Of a stretch of DNA of 43,627 bases, positions 8,886-16,476 are shown in pieces (the stretch's first letter is position 1; each line of letters begins with the position of its first letter). Source of the stretch: GCA-1730015 sp964583825. GTDB taxonomy: Bacteria; Pseudomonadota; Gammaproteobacteria; Granulosicoccales; Granulosicoccaceae. The stretch is taken from assembly GCA_964583825.1 (NCBI GenBank), contig CAZOXM010000041.1, positions 1-43,627 on the forward strand, read 5' to 3'. The notes below the pieces were generated by a model. It worked only from the letters and a program-made list of their open reading frames with translations. It ran no database searches and had not been told where the DNA came from. A program made the position numbers and the translations under genes.

Positions 8886-10076
8886 ATGCCACACCAGGAT
8901 CCGATCGTTATAACCGGCGCGATGCGCACACCCCTCGGCGGATTTCAGGGCGCGCTCTCCGAGCTCACCGCCGCCGAGCTGGGAGCCAGTGCGATCCGCG
9001 CTGCACTCAATCACAGCAAACTTGAAGCTGAACAAATCGACGAGGTAGTGATGGGCTGTGTGCTGCCGGCCGGTCAGGGACAGGCGCCGGCTCGACAGGC
9101 GGCACTGGGTGCGGAGCTGCCGCTCGGCACCAATTGCACGACGGTGAATAAGATGTGCGGCTCCGGTATGAAGGCGGCGATGTTTGCCCACGATCTGCTC
9201 ATCGCAGGCAGCGCCACCGTCGCGATCGCAGGCGGTATGGAGAGTATGACCAATGCCCCCTATCTGTTGCCCAAGGCACGGGGCGGAATGCGTATGGGAC
9301 ACGGACAGGTGCTTGACCACATGTTTCTCGACGGTCTTGAGGATGCTTATGACAAGGGGAGACTCATGGGTACCTTTGCCGAGGATTGCGCCGGTCGCTA
9401 TTCGTTTACCCGCGAACAACAGGACGCCTTTGCCATTGAATCGCTAAAGCGCGCATGCAATGCGATAGACTCCGGCGCGTTTGAAAATGAAACCACGGAG
9501 TGCATTGTCAAAACCCGCAAGGGAGAAGTGACTGTCGATAAAGACGAACAGCCACACAAGGCAAAACCGGAAAAAATCCCCGGCCTGCGTCCCGCCTTTG
9601 CCAAAGAGGGTACGGTGACGGCAGCTAATTCAAGTTCGATTTCGGATGGCGCAGCAGCACTGGTGATGATGCGTCGCAGCGAGGCTGAAAAGCGCGGGCT
9701 GACCATACTGGCGACTGTGCTCGGTCACGCAACCCACGCCCATGAACCGAACTGGTTTACTACCGCCCCGGTGCATGCCATGCGCAAGCTGTTCGACAAG
9801 ACAAACCTCAGTCAGAGCGATATCGACCTGTATGAAGTCAACGAGGCTTTTGCGGTGGTGACCATGGCCGCCACCAGAGAACTCGATCTGCCAGGTGACC
9901 GAGTGAATGTGAATGGCGGGGCATGCGCTCTTGGACACCCCATTGGGGCATCAGGTGCGAGAATTCTGGTGACTCTGCTCCACGCGCTGCAAAACCGCGG
10001 CATGAAAACGGGAGTTGCGTCGTTATGCATCGGGGGTGGTGAGGCCACCGCCATGGCGATCGAACTGAATCAGTAG
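8886..10076 (+). CDS. Acetyl-CoA C-acyltransferase (thiolase)
   Basis: Thiolase of 396 aa that cleaves 3-ketoacyl-CoA with CoA, or condenses two acetyl-CoA. The nucleophile is Cys91 in NKMCGSGMKA; the other catalytic residues are His351 in GGACALGHPIGASG and Cys381 in SLCIGGGEA. GGMESMTNAPYLL is also typical. A good ribosome binding site AGGAG lies about nine bases before the ATG. It follows the MerR gene and precedes the acyl-CoA dehydrogenase by six bases. The context (mutase, dehydrogenase) suggests a degradative role on C4-C5 acyl-CoAs, but a biosynthetic acetoacetyl-CoA thiolase cannot be ruled out from sequence alone. Confidence 0.95.
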   Translation: MPHQDPIVITGAMRTPLGGFQGALSELTAAELGASAIRAALNHSKLEAEQIDEVVMGCVLPAGQGQAPARQAALGAELPLGTNCTTVNKMCGSGMKAAMFAHDLLIAGSATVAIAGGMESMTNAPYLLPKARGGMRMGHGQVLDHMFLDGLEDAYDKGRLMGTFAEDCAGRYSFTREQQDAFAIESLKRACNAIDSGAFENETTECIVKTRKGEVTVDKDEQPHKAKPEKIPGLRPAFAKEGTVTAANSSSISDGAAALVMMRRSEAEKRGLTILATVLGHATHAHEPNWFTTAPVHAMRKLFDKTNLSQSDIDLYEVNEAFAVVTMAATRELDLPGDRVNVNGGACALGHPIGASGARILVTLLHALQNRGMKTGVASLCIGGGEATAMAIELNQ

Positions 10077-10082
10077 CTGATT

Positions 10083-11228
10083 GTGAAATACACAGAAGAA
10101 CAACTCATGGTGCGCGATATGGCGCATCAGTTTGCCACTGACGCACTGGCGCCGAACTCTGCTGACTGGGACCGCGACAGCACATTTCCGGTCGATGCGA
10201 TTCGCCAGATGGGCGAACTCGGATTGATGGGAATGGTCGTTCCCGAGGCCTACGGCGGTTCGCAGACCGACAGTGTCGCCTACGCCATGGCACTGGAAGA
10301 AATCGCAGCGGGTGACGGCGCCTGCTCAACCATCATGAGCGTGCACAACTCAGTCGCCTGCCTGCCGATTCTGCGCTTTGGCACGGACGATCAAAAAGAT
10401 ACCTGGCTGCCGAAGCTCGCCACCGGTGCAGTACTGGGCGCGTTTTGCCTGACCGAACCGCAGGCAGGCTCAGATGCCGCTGCGCTGACCACCAGAGCGG
10501 AACTCATTCAGACACCACAGGGTGCAGCTTATCGTCTTAACGGCGTAAAACAGTTCATTACGTCCGGTAGTACCGCAGATGTTGCCATTGTCTTCGCAGT
10601 GACTGATCCTGCTTTGGGGAAAAAAGGTATCAGCGCGTTTATCGTGCCCACCGGCACCGATGGCTATGAAGTGGCAAGTACAGAAAAAAAGATGGGACAA
10701 CGCGCGTCGGATACCTGTCAGATTGTGCTGAACGATTGCATGGTGCCTGCAGATCATTTACTCGGTGAAGAGGGGCACGGCTACCGTATCGCTCTGAGCA
10801 ACCTTGAAGGGGGGCGAATCGGAATTGCCGCGCAGGCGGTCGGTATGGCCAAAGCAGCCTACGGACACGCGCTAACGTATGCACAGGAGCGTGAGGCATT
10901 CGGTCAACCCCTGATGTCACAACAGGCGGTCGCGTTCAGGCTTGCTGACATGGCCACGCAAATTGATGCTGCAAGACTCCTGGTTCATCGCGCTGCCGTG
11001 CTGCGCGATCAGAACGAGCCCTGCCTTAAAGAAGCATCTATGGCCAAACTATTCGCCAGTGAGATCGCAGAAAAAGTGTGCTCTGATGCAATACAGATAC
11101 ACGGCGGCTACGGTTATCTCAACGATTATCCGGTAGAGCGCATTGCGCGCGATGTCCGGGTGTGCCAGATCTATGAAGGCACATCGGATATCCAGCGACT
11201 GGTGATCAGTCGATCACTTGCCGGCTAG
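10083..11228 (+). CDS. Acyl-CoA dehydrogenase (short/branched chain type)
   Basis: FAD flavoenzyme of 381 aa that introduces the trans-2 double bond in acyl-CoA thioesters and passes electrons to ETF. Family marks are the FCLTEPQAGSDAAAL motif, FITSGSTADV, the QRASDTCQIVLNDC segment and QIHGGYGYLNDYPVER. The catalytic base is Glu365 in IYEGTSDIQRLVISR, the position used by short-chain dehydrogenases rather than the isovaleryl-CoA type. The start is a GTG six bases after the thiolase stop, with no clear Shine-Dalgarno sequence, so translation is probably coupled to the thiolase. Butyryl-, isobutyryl- or 2-methylbutyryl-CoA are the likely substrates (inference from neighbours). Confidence 0.95.
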   Translation: MKYTEEQLMVRDMAHQFATDALAPNSADWDRDSTFPVDAIRQMGELGLMGMVVPEAYGGSQTDSVAYAMALEEIAAGDGACSTIMSVHNSVACLPILRFGTDDQKDTWLPKLATGAVLGAFCLTEPQAGSDAAALTTRAELIQTPQGAAYRLNGVKQFITSGSTADVAIVFAVTDPALGKKGISAFIVPTGTDGYEVASTEKKMGQRASDTCQIVLNDCMVPADHLLGEEGHGYRIALSNLEGGRIGIAAQAVGMAKAAYGHALTYAQEREAFGQPLMSQQAVAFRLADMATQIDAARLLVHRAAVLRDQNEPCLKEASMAKLFASEIAEKVCSDAIQIHGGYGYLNDYPVERIARDVRVCQIYEGTSDIQRLVISRSLAG

Positions 11229-11326
11229 CGCAGTTCTGTGAAGTATTGTCACACACCTTGATTCGCCAGCCTTAAAGGCGCATCTACACTATTAGTCAAC
11301 TACAGACAATGGTCGGAGCACCCTGA

Positions 11327-11653
11327 TTGACAGGTAAGCAGCAACATAACGCAACAAGATTTGCAGGGCTGGGATATCTGCTGCTTTTTCTCGGCTGCAT
11401 CTTTGGCATCACTGCGCTGATCGGCGCAATTATCAACCACACTCACTGGCATAAAGTACGTGGGACAGCAGCCCAACCACACATCATTGCGCAGCTGATC
11501 GCATTTTGGACAATCGCCGCTCTGGCGGGTCTGACTCTGCTTTTTATCGATAGCGCGGTTGCCGTCTGGTTTGCCATAGCGGGTTGTTGTTTATGGATAA
11601 CAACATTGCTGTTCGGCACAATCGCGCTATTAAGACAACGCACTGTGCAATAA
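11327..11653 (+). CDS. Small 3-TM membrane protein (DUF4870-like)
   Basis: Inner-membrane protein of 108 aa with three hydrophobic helices (about residues 12-36, 54-76 and 79-99). After the first helix comes a conserved-looking loop IINHTHWHKVRGTAAQPHIIAQLIAFW; this layout (short TM, a basic loop with RGT, then a helix starting near QLIAFW) matches small DUF4870-type membrane proteins. The start is a TTG with GGAG ten bases upstream. Function is unknown. It stands alone between the acyl-CoA dehydrogenase and the CDGSH gene, 98 and 61 bases away. Confidence 0.75.
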   Translation: MTGKQQHNATRFAGLGYLLLFLGCIFGITALIGAIINHTHWHKVRGTAAQPHIIAQLIAFWTIAALAGLTLLFIDSAVAVWFAIAGCCLWITTLLFGTIALLRQRTVQ

Positions 11654-11714
11654 TACCAAGTAATTAAACCTGCCTTACTCGCGGCCGGGAAATGATCAGC
11701 ATCAGGAGAACAAT

Positions 11715-11960
11715 ATGAGTGAAGCACATATCGCCGGCAGAGCATCCATTCCGGTGGATGTTGAAAAAGGCAAAGACTATTTCTGGTGTTCCTGCGGCCA
11801 CAGCAGCAAACAACCCTTCTGCGATGGTTCACACAAAGGCACTGACTTTAAGCCTGTGAAGTACACGGCAGAAGAAGATGGCAAAGTGTTTTTCTGTGCC
11901 TGCAAGCAAACGGGCAATCAACCCAAATGCGATGGTTCACACAAAAATATCAGCGACTAG
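11715..11960 (+). CDS. Tandem CDGSH iron-sulfur protein
   Basis: Small protein of 81 aa with two CDGSH zinc-finger-like [2Fe-2S] sites in one chain. The ligands are Cys25, Cys27, Cys36 and His40 for the first cluster and Cys61, Cys63, Cys72 and His76 for the second. There is no membrane anchor or signal peptide, so it is soluble and cytosolic, like bacterial mitoNEET-related proteins with two clusters. The labile 3Cys-1His coordination suggests a redox or cluster-transfer role. AGGAG lies nine bases before the ATG. A degraded copy of the repeat element found at 19.2 and 41.4 kb starts 22 bases after its stop codon. Confidence 0.92.
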   Translation: MSEAHIAGRASIPVDVEKGKDYFWCSCGHSSKQPFCDGSHKGTDFKPVKYTAEEDGKVFFCACKQTGNQPKCDGSHKNISD

Positions 11961-12455
11961 CTGAAAGGTCACGATCTGATAGATGAGCATTTGAGGGGTA
12001 TTTAACACCTTAGCCCCGGTGCAATGGTGTTTGAATATCCCCGCTTGTCGAGCTTGTCATCATTTTGCTCACCGACAGGCTCGTCGGCTGGCCCACAAAA
12101 CCATGACTTGAGTCGATCAACGGTTTTACCGCATTTATCTGTCCATACAGCGACTTGCCTCGCATCGTTAGCCTTGCGTTTAAGTTGCAGCGGTAACACT
12201 GCCTAAACACACCGCATTGTCAGCCGATTCCTACACCGTCACGGTTGTACTGAGCGTGTGCATAATTCTAACAACAGCACACAATTGCCAGACTGTGACA
12301 CGTCGGTCCCCGCGAATATTGGTTCAACAAGACACTGACAACTTGCAGTTCGACGTACGCAGCGCATGGAATCATCCAACAAGAGATGGGAATGTGATGC
12401 GGGATTGCCTTGGCGAAGAAGAAGGTTGACGAACCATGGTAACCGACATCTTAAG
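11961..12455. other. Long intergenic stretch with a repeat relic and a possible RNA gene
   Basis: These 495 bases hold the diverged repeat half at 11983-12040 and end at a strong terminator at 12456-12486. No frame in between has a recognisable product, a good ribosome binding site or both. The terminator points along the plus strand, yet the last plus-strand gene ends at 11960, so either the CDGSH transcript is long or an unannotated RNA is made here. Confidence 0.45.
11983..12040 (+). repeat. Diverged right half of the 141-bp repeat element
   Basis: The stretch from ATGAGCATTTGAGGGG to GAATATCC aligns with the right half of the elements at 19169 and 41422, with scattered substitutions and small gaps. 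Best matched are ATGAGCATTTGAGGGG, TATTTAACACC and GCAATGGTGTTTGAATATCC. No left half or target duplication can be seen, so this is an old, truncated copy. Confidence 0.55.
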
Positions 12456-12486
12456 AAGCGGCGCTTTATAAGCGCCGCTTTTTTTT
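12456..12486 (+). terminator. Intrinsic terminator, bidirectional
   Basis: A perfect 10-bp stem (AAGCGGCGCT / AGCGCCGCTT) with a TTATA loop is followed by eight T residues. It lies four bases beyond the stop of the minus-strand dehalogenase gene. Read from that side, the A tract precedes the stem and only a short TTCTT follows, so it may work weakly in that direction too. Confidence 0.9.
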
Positions 12487-12489
12487 GTC

Positions 12490-13185
12490 TTAGCTATCTA
12501 GATTCAGGATCTGCAGCAGGCGCTTCAGATCGCGTGATTCATAAGCCGGCCTGGCAGGCAGACGTTCCGGCCGCTGATCAAACCGATTCACCCACAGCAC
12601 ATTAAACCCGAAGTGCGCGGCTCCCGCCGCATCCCATGCATTTGATGAGAGGAAAATAACCTCGGCAGGCGCCACACGGAACGCATCAGTTACCAGCTGA
12701 TACACACGTGGATCAGGCTTGTAAACCTGCAATTCGTGGACACTGAGACACTTGTCCAGCAAGTTATCAATGCCGGCACCCTGCACTGCAGATGACAACA
12801 TTCCCGGCTCACCATTGCTCAATATAGCCGTGAAAAAACCGGCAGATTTTAAGCGTTGCAGCACCGCGGACACCTCTTCATACGCGGTCAGATTCAGATA
12901 AGCCTGCATCAGGTCATCATGCAGCATCGGATCTTCAATATCGGTTGAATCCAGTGCATATTCGAGCGCATCGGAGGTCACTTGCCAAAAATCCGCATAA
13001 CTGCCCATCAGACTGCGCAGCCAGGTGTATTCCAGCTGTTTGGTACGCCACATCGCGGAGACGTCATTGCCGCGTTTACCGAGCCGCCTTCGATGTTTTG
13101 CCACCGCTGAATGGACATCGAATAATGTGCCGTAGGCATCAAAAACACAGGCTTTGATACCGCTGCTGTTTTTCGGCTCGTTCAT
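12490..13185 (-). CDS. Haloacid dehalogenase, type II (L-2-haloacid dehalogenase)
   Basis: HAD-superfamily hydrolase of 231 aa that removes halide from L-2-haloalkanoic acids through an aspartyl ester. The nucleophile is Asp16 in VFDAYGTLFD. Typical type II marks follow: WRTKQLEYTWLRSLMG (substrate-carboxylate arginine), LSNGEP, KPDPRVYQ and FLSSNAWDAAGA. The match of these motifs goes beyond a generic HAD phosphatase. An ATG at 13185 with AGGT upstream is preferred; a TTG at 13212 overlaps the thioesterase stop as TTGA but lacks a ribosome binding site. It probably shares a transcript with the upstream thioesterase. Confidence 0.9.
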   Translation of the reverse strand: MNEPKNSSGIKACVFDAYGTLFDVHSAVAKHRRRLGKRGNDVSAMWRTKQLEYTWLRSLMGSYADFWQVTSDALEYALDSTDIEDPMLHDDLMQAYLNLTAYEEVSAVLQRLKSAGFFTAILSNGEPGMLSSAVQGAGIDNLLDKCLSVHELQVYKPDPRVYQLVTDAFRVAPAEVIFLSSNAWDAAGAAHFGFNVLWVNRFDQRPERLPARPAYESRDLKRLLQILNLDS

Positions 13186-13208
13186 CGCGCTACCTGCATC
13201 GTCATGGT

Positions 13209-13646
13209 TCAACTGGAAGGTGGAGGAATCGAATAGGTCGCTGTGGCGTGAGCAACAATATCTTCACTGGCAACTGCGCTGTGCAGTGACACCTCCCCGA
13301 TAGCAAGCCGCTTACCGAACTTAAGCGGGGTGGCGCGTGCGATTACGTCACCGGGTGACGGCTTGCGCAGAAAATTAATGTTCAGATTAGTGGTGACGGC
13401 CAGTTCCACCGGACCGATGTTGGCAAGCACCAGTGCATACACCGCGGCGTCAGCGAGCCCCATCATGACCGGTCCGGCAATCGTGCCGCCCGGGCGCAGA
13501 AAGGTGTCGTTAAAAACAGCCCGCATGACCACTGCATCCGGACTGATGCTGTCGAGCTGCAACCCCATCAGACGGGCAAACGGCAGGCGATTGGCCGCAA
13601 TATCGGAAAATTGTTCGGGTGTGATTCTGGATACAGGTTGTGTCAC
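13209..13646 (-). CDS. Hotdog-fold thioesterase (PaaI-like)
   Basis: Acyl-CoA thioesterase-like protein, 145 aa. Recognisable features are LPFARLMGLQL at the N-terminus, the helix region RPGGTIAGPVMMGLADAAVYALV that carries the active-site acidic residue (Asp in LADAAVY), and the strand TTNLNINFLRKPSPGDVIARA. This is the standard hotdog arrangement of the PaaI/DUF4442 group. It is the first gene of a minus-strand pair with the dehalogenase and is divergent from the crotonase-family gene, with 108 bases between them for both promoters. The substrate is not known. Confidence 0.85.
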   Translation of the reverse strand: MTQPVSRITPEQFSDIAANRLPFARLMGLQLDSISPDAVVMRAVFNDTFLRPGGTIAGPVMMGLADAAVYALVLANIGPVELAVTTNLNINFLRKPSPGDVIARATPLKFGKRLAIGEVSLHSAVASEDIVAHATATYSIPPPSS

Positions 13647-13754
13647 TTTGTTGCTCGTCTTACCCGCCCCGGTCTATAGTCCGATCATACGGGTTGCCGC
13701 CCTGTTTTTCCGGCACTTTATCTTACATTTGCATCATCCGACGAGGCCCCGAGC

Positions 13755-14531
13755 ATGTCAGCGGAAAACTGTCTTCTCGTTGACCGGTACGATTCAATCA
13801 GCACACTGACACTGAATCGCCCGGATAAATTTAATGCGCTGTCCGAGGCGTTGCTGAGTGATTTGACTGACGCACTGACTGATATCGATCGCGATGACTC
13901 GATCGCGGTGGTCATTATCGCCGGCAGCGGCAAAGCGTTCTGCGCCGGCCACGACCTCAAACAGATGCGTCAAAACCATACCGAGCAGTACTATCGGACC
14001 CTGTTTACCCGGTGCTCAGCAATGATGCAGCTGATCACAAAGCTCAGGCAACCGGTGATCGCACAGGTGAACGGGATGGCAACCGCGGCGGGGTGTCAGC
14101 TGGTGGCCACCTGTGACCTGGCCATTGCGGCCTCCACCGCTCAGTTTGGTGTCAGCGGCATCAATCTGGGCCTTTTTTGCAGCACACCTGCTGTCGCCCT
14201 GTCACGCAACGTCGGACGCAAGCGAGCCTTCGAAATGCTGATGACCGGTGACTTCATCGATGCGGATACGGCCGTCGATTATAGTCTGATCAATCGCAGT
14301 GTACCCGCGACTGAACTCGAGTCGACAACACAACAGCTCGCAGAAAGAATTGCCGCAAAGCCAGCGGCGGCCAGAATGGTTGGCAAAGCGCTTTATTATG
14401 ATCAACTGCATAAACCACTGCCCGATGCTTATACTTCCGCCGGGCAGGTCATGGCCTGCAACATGATGTCGCCGGAAACGGTTGAAAACGTTGATGCGTT
14501 TCTGCAGAAGCGCCCGGTGAAACCGGCTTAG
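13755..14531 (+). CDS. Enoyl-CoA hydratase/isomerase family protein, ECHDC3-like
   Basis: Crotonase-fold protein of 258 aa. It has the N-terminal LNRPDKFNALS, the oxyanion region GSGKAFCAGHDLKQM and the later GMATAAGCQLVATCDLAIA and GVSGINLGLFCSTPAVALSR. In active hydratases the last two blocks carry catalytic glutamates (GGGCELA and PEVxLGL); here the positions read Q (AAGCQLV) and a non-acidic residue (SGINLGL). The GLFCSTP and LQKRKP-like end closely resemble the ECHDC3 group, whose reaction is not settled. Water addition to enoyl-CoA by the usual mechanism is therefore unlikely. The gene starts at an ATG after a GAGG sequence and has its own promoter region. Confidence 0.88.
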   Translation: MSAENCLLVDRYDSISTLTLNRPDKFNALSEALLSDLTDALTDIDRDDSIAVVIIAGSGKAFCAGHDLKQMRQNHTEQYYRTLFTRCSAMMQLITKLRQPVIAQVNGMATAAGCQLVATCDLAIAASTAQFGVSGINLGLFCSTPAVALSRNVGRKRAFEMLMTGDFIDADTAVDYSLINRSVPATELESTTQQLAERIAAKPAAARMVGKALYYDQLHKPLPDAYTSAGQVMACNMMSPETVENVDAFLQKRPVKPA

Positions 14532-14678
14532 CCGATCGCATCCGGTGTCGAAAAAGGCCACCCGCAAACCACAATGTGCGACGGATTAAGTGCGAAGATC
14601 AAGGTAATCTGAGCGAGCGCCGATATCTCCCCAGACATCATCAGAAAGTCGGCTCAGAGCGGCCACATCGGGGGACCC

Positions 14679-15074
14679 GTGGATACTAAAGAACTCACCT
14701 ACCTGAACACACTGGCAATCAGTTGTCTGGCAACCGGTTTGATCGATGAGGCTCAGCCTGCCTTCGAACTGATGAACGACGCCACGCCATTGAACGCCGC
14801 AGGTCCCCTCGGGCTCGCCAGCGTTGAACTTGCCAGGGGGAATCACGATGAGGCAATCGCTATCCTGCAGGAGAGCGCAGAAAACAATCGGGTCAGTGCC
14901 GCGAAAGCCCGAAAGCTGTTCATGCATGCGCTGGTTGCTGCCAATCGACTGGACGAGGCAGACGAACTTCACGACAGCCTGATGCAACTGGACGCCGCCA
15001 ACGATGACCAGGAGTATCTGGTGCAGTCACACAAATTCTTCGGTACCGGAGACCCGCGGCTCCTGGGTCACTGA
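14679..15074 (+). CDS. TPR-like small helical protein, unknown function
   Basis: A protein of 131 aa made of helix pairs with tetratricopeptide character: ISCLATGLIDEAQPAFELMNDATP, ASVELARGNHDEAIAILQESAENN and MHALVAANRLDEADELHDSLMQLD each show the small-residue and Ala-rich spacing of TPR repeats. It has no signal peptide or membrane helix. The start is a GTG with GGGGGA upstream. Such proteins act as protein-binding scaffolds or chaperones; I cannot name a partner. It lies between the ECHDC3-like gene and RNase D on the same strand. Confidence 0.7.
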   Translation: MDTKELTYLNTLAISCLATGLIDEAQPAFELMNDATPLNAAGPLGLASVELARGNHDEAIAILQESAENNRVSAAKARKLFMHALVAANRLDEADELHDSLMQLDAANDDQEYLVQSHKFFGTGDPRLLGH

Positions 15075-15163
15075 GCCAGCTTCAACAGCGATTATGCAGG
15101 ACCGGTGCGGCGCCGCCTGATCGGTAATTCCTGCAATACTCACACGGCGACCCATGTATGATA

Positions 15164-15186
15164 GCGGATCCCATCAACGGATCCGC
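15164..15186 (+). promoter_or_regulatory. Perfect stem-loop directly before the RNase D start codon
   Basis: GCGGATCC and GGATCCGC pair perfectly around a CATCAAC loop. The stem ends one base before the ATG at 15188, so in the mRNA it would cover the ribosome landing site. If translation begins instead at the in-frame ATG at 15158, the hairpin lies inside the first codons. Confidence 0.55.
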
Positions 15187-15187
15187 G

Positions 15188-16345
15188 ATGAGTGCAGAGC
15201 AAGCCGTTAATCTGATCAGTACATCGTCCGAACTGCGCGACGCCGCAGAGGCACTGGCGTCCAGTGCCTGGTTCGCCATCGATACCGAATTTCTGCGAGA
15301 GCGCACCTACCGCCCGGAACTCTGTCTGATCCAGATCGCATCGGACGATCATCTTTTTTGCGTCGATCCACTGGCGCTGGACGATATCGATTGTCTGCTC
15401 GATGTGATCTACCGGGCAGATATCACCAAGGTACTGCATGCAGCCGGTCAGGATCTGGAAATCTTCTACTGGCTCAGAGGCAGTGTCCCCGAGAATTTGT
15501 TTGATACCCAGATTGCCGCACCCCTGCTTGGTTACCCGGAGCAGGCAGGTTACGCGACGCTGGTAAAACAGGTCCTGAATGTCGAGCTGAGTAAATCTCA
15601 CTCGCGCGCCGACTGGACCAGAAGACCACTGCCACCCCAGCAGCTGGCGTATGCTGCAGACGATGTAATTTACCTGGCCAGAATGTATCCGATGCTCATC
15701 GAGCAATTGACAGAACTCGGGCGGCTTGACTGGCTCAAGCCGGAGTGGGATTCACTGACCAACCCGGCACTATACGAGAAGCCGGCCGATCAGATGTGGA
15801 AAAGACTGCGACATATCGAGAAACTGAAAGGTGCGCGCCTGAGCGTCGCGCAACAACTGGCAGCATGGCGAGAGCAGACTGCCAGAGAGCGCAACCTGCC
15901 GCGCAACTGGCTGCTCAAGGACGATGTACTCACCAGCATTGCCAAACAACTGCCGGACGATCAAGAAAACCTGAAACACGTGCGCGGTCTTTCCGATGGA
16001 TTCCTGCGGCATCACGCGGATGCCATTGTGTCACTGGTGAAGCAGGCAAAAGACCGCACGCCGCAGTCGGTCGACATCCCCGCACGAAAAGCCAAACTCA
16101 CACCACGCCAGGACGCAGCGGTCGATGTGCTCTCCGCCGTCGCCAAGAGCCACGCCGAAGCACTGCGTATCAACGCGGCGGTGCTGGCACCGCGAAAGTC
16201 GCTGGAAGATCTGGTCCGCGGCAATACTGATACCGCTGTGATGCAGGGCTGGCGCGGTAATCTGATCGGGGAGCCAATCAGAGAAGTATTGCAAGGCAAG
16301 CGCTCACTGTCATTCCAACAGGGTGTTCTGACCATATCAGAGTAG
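15188..16345 (+). CDS. rnd: Ribonuclease D
   Basis: 3'-to-5' exoribonuclease of 385 aa that trims tRNA precursors and other stable RNAs. The exonuclease domain (about residues 20-190) shows the DEDDy residues: FAIDTEFLRERT (Asp32, Glu34), LHAAGQDLEIF, and the last motif SRADWTRRPLPPQQLAYAADDVIYL with its Tyr and Asp. One HRDC-like helical domain follows (GARLSVAQQLAAWREQTARERNLPRNWLLKDDVL), then a second helical region to the end, as in E. coli RNase D. The N-terminus MSAEQAVNLISTSSEL fits the family better than the ATG at 15158, though neither has a clear ribosome binding site. Confidence 0.93.
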   Translation: MSAEQAVNLISTSSELRDAAEALASSAWFAIDTEFLRERTYRPELCLIQIASDDHLFCVDPLALDDIDCLLDVIYRADITKVLHAAGQDLEIFYWLRGSVPENLFDTQIAAPLLGYPEQAGYATLVKQVLNVELSKSHSRADWTRRPLPPQQLAYAADDVIYLARMYPMLIEQLTELGRLDWLKPEWDSLTNPALYEKPADQMWKRLRHIEKLKGARLSVAQQLAAWREQTARERNLPRNWLLKDDVLTSIAKQLPDDQENLKHVRGLSDGFLRHHADAIVSLVKQAKDRTPQSVDIPARKAKLTPRQDAAVDVLSAVAKSHAEALRINAAVLAPRKSLEDLVRGNTDTAVMQGWRGNLIGEPIREVLQGKRSLSFQQGVLTISE

Positions 16346-16476
16346 CCACTGTGTGCTTATGACGCGCCGGCCAGCGCACACACAGGACCCGGCAACTCCC
16401 CCTGAGCGTCCAATCCTCTGTTCATCATTTGATAAGTTGCATACACTGCCCTATCGCTTTCGAACACCACGCAAAA

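Noticed and set aside
12002..12199. 65-codon minus-strand frame next to the repeat relic
   Set aside because: Its C-terminus lies in the relic repeat, there is no ribosome binding site, and the peptide is basic and unrecognised.
15140..15706. A 188-codon minus-strand frame
   Set aside because: It is antisense to the exonuclease domain of rnd, which is strongly conserved.
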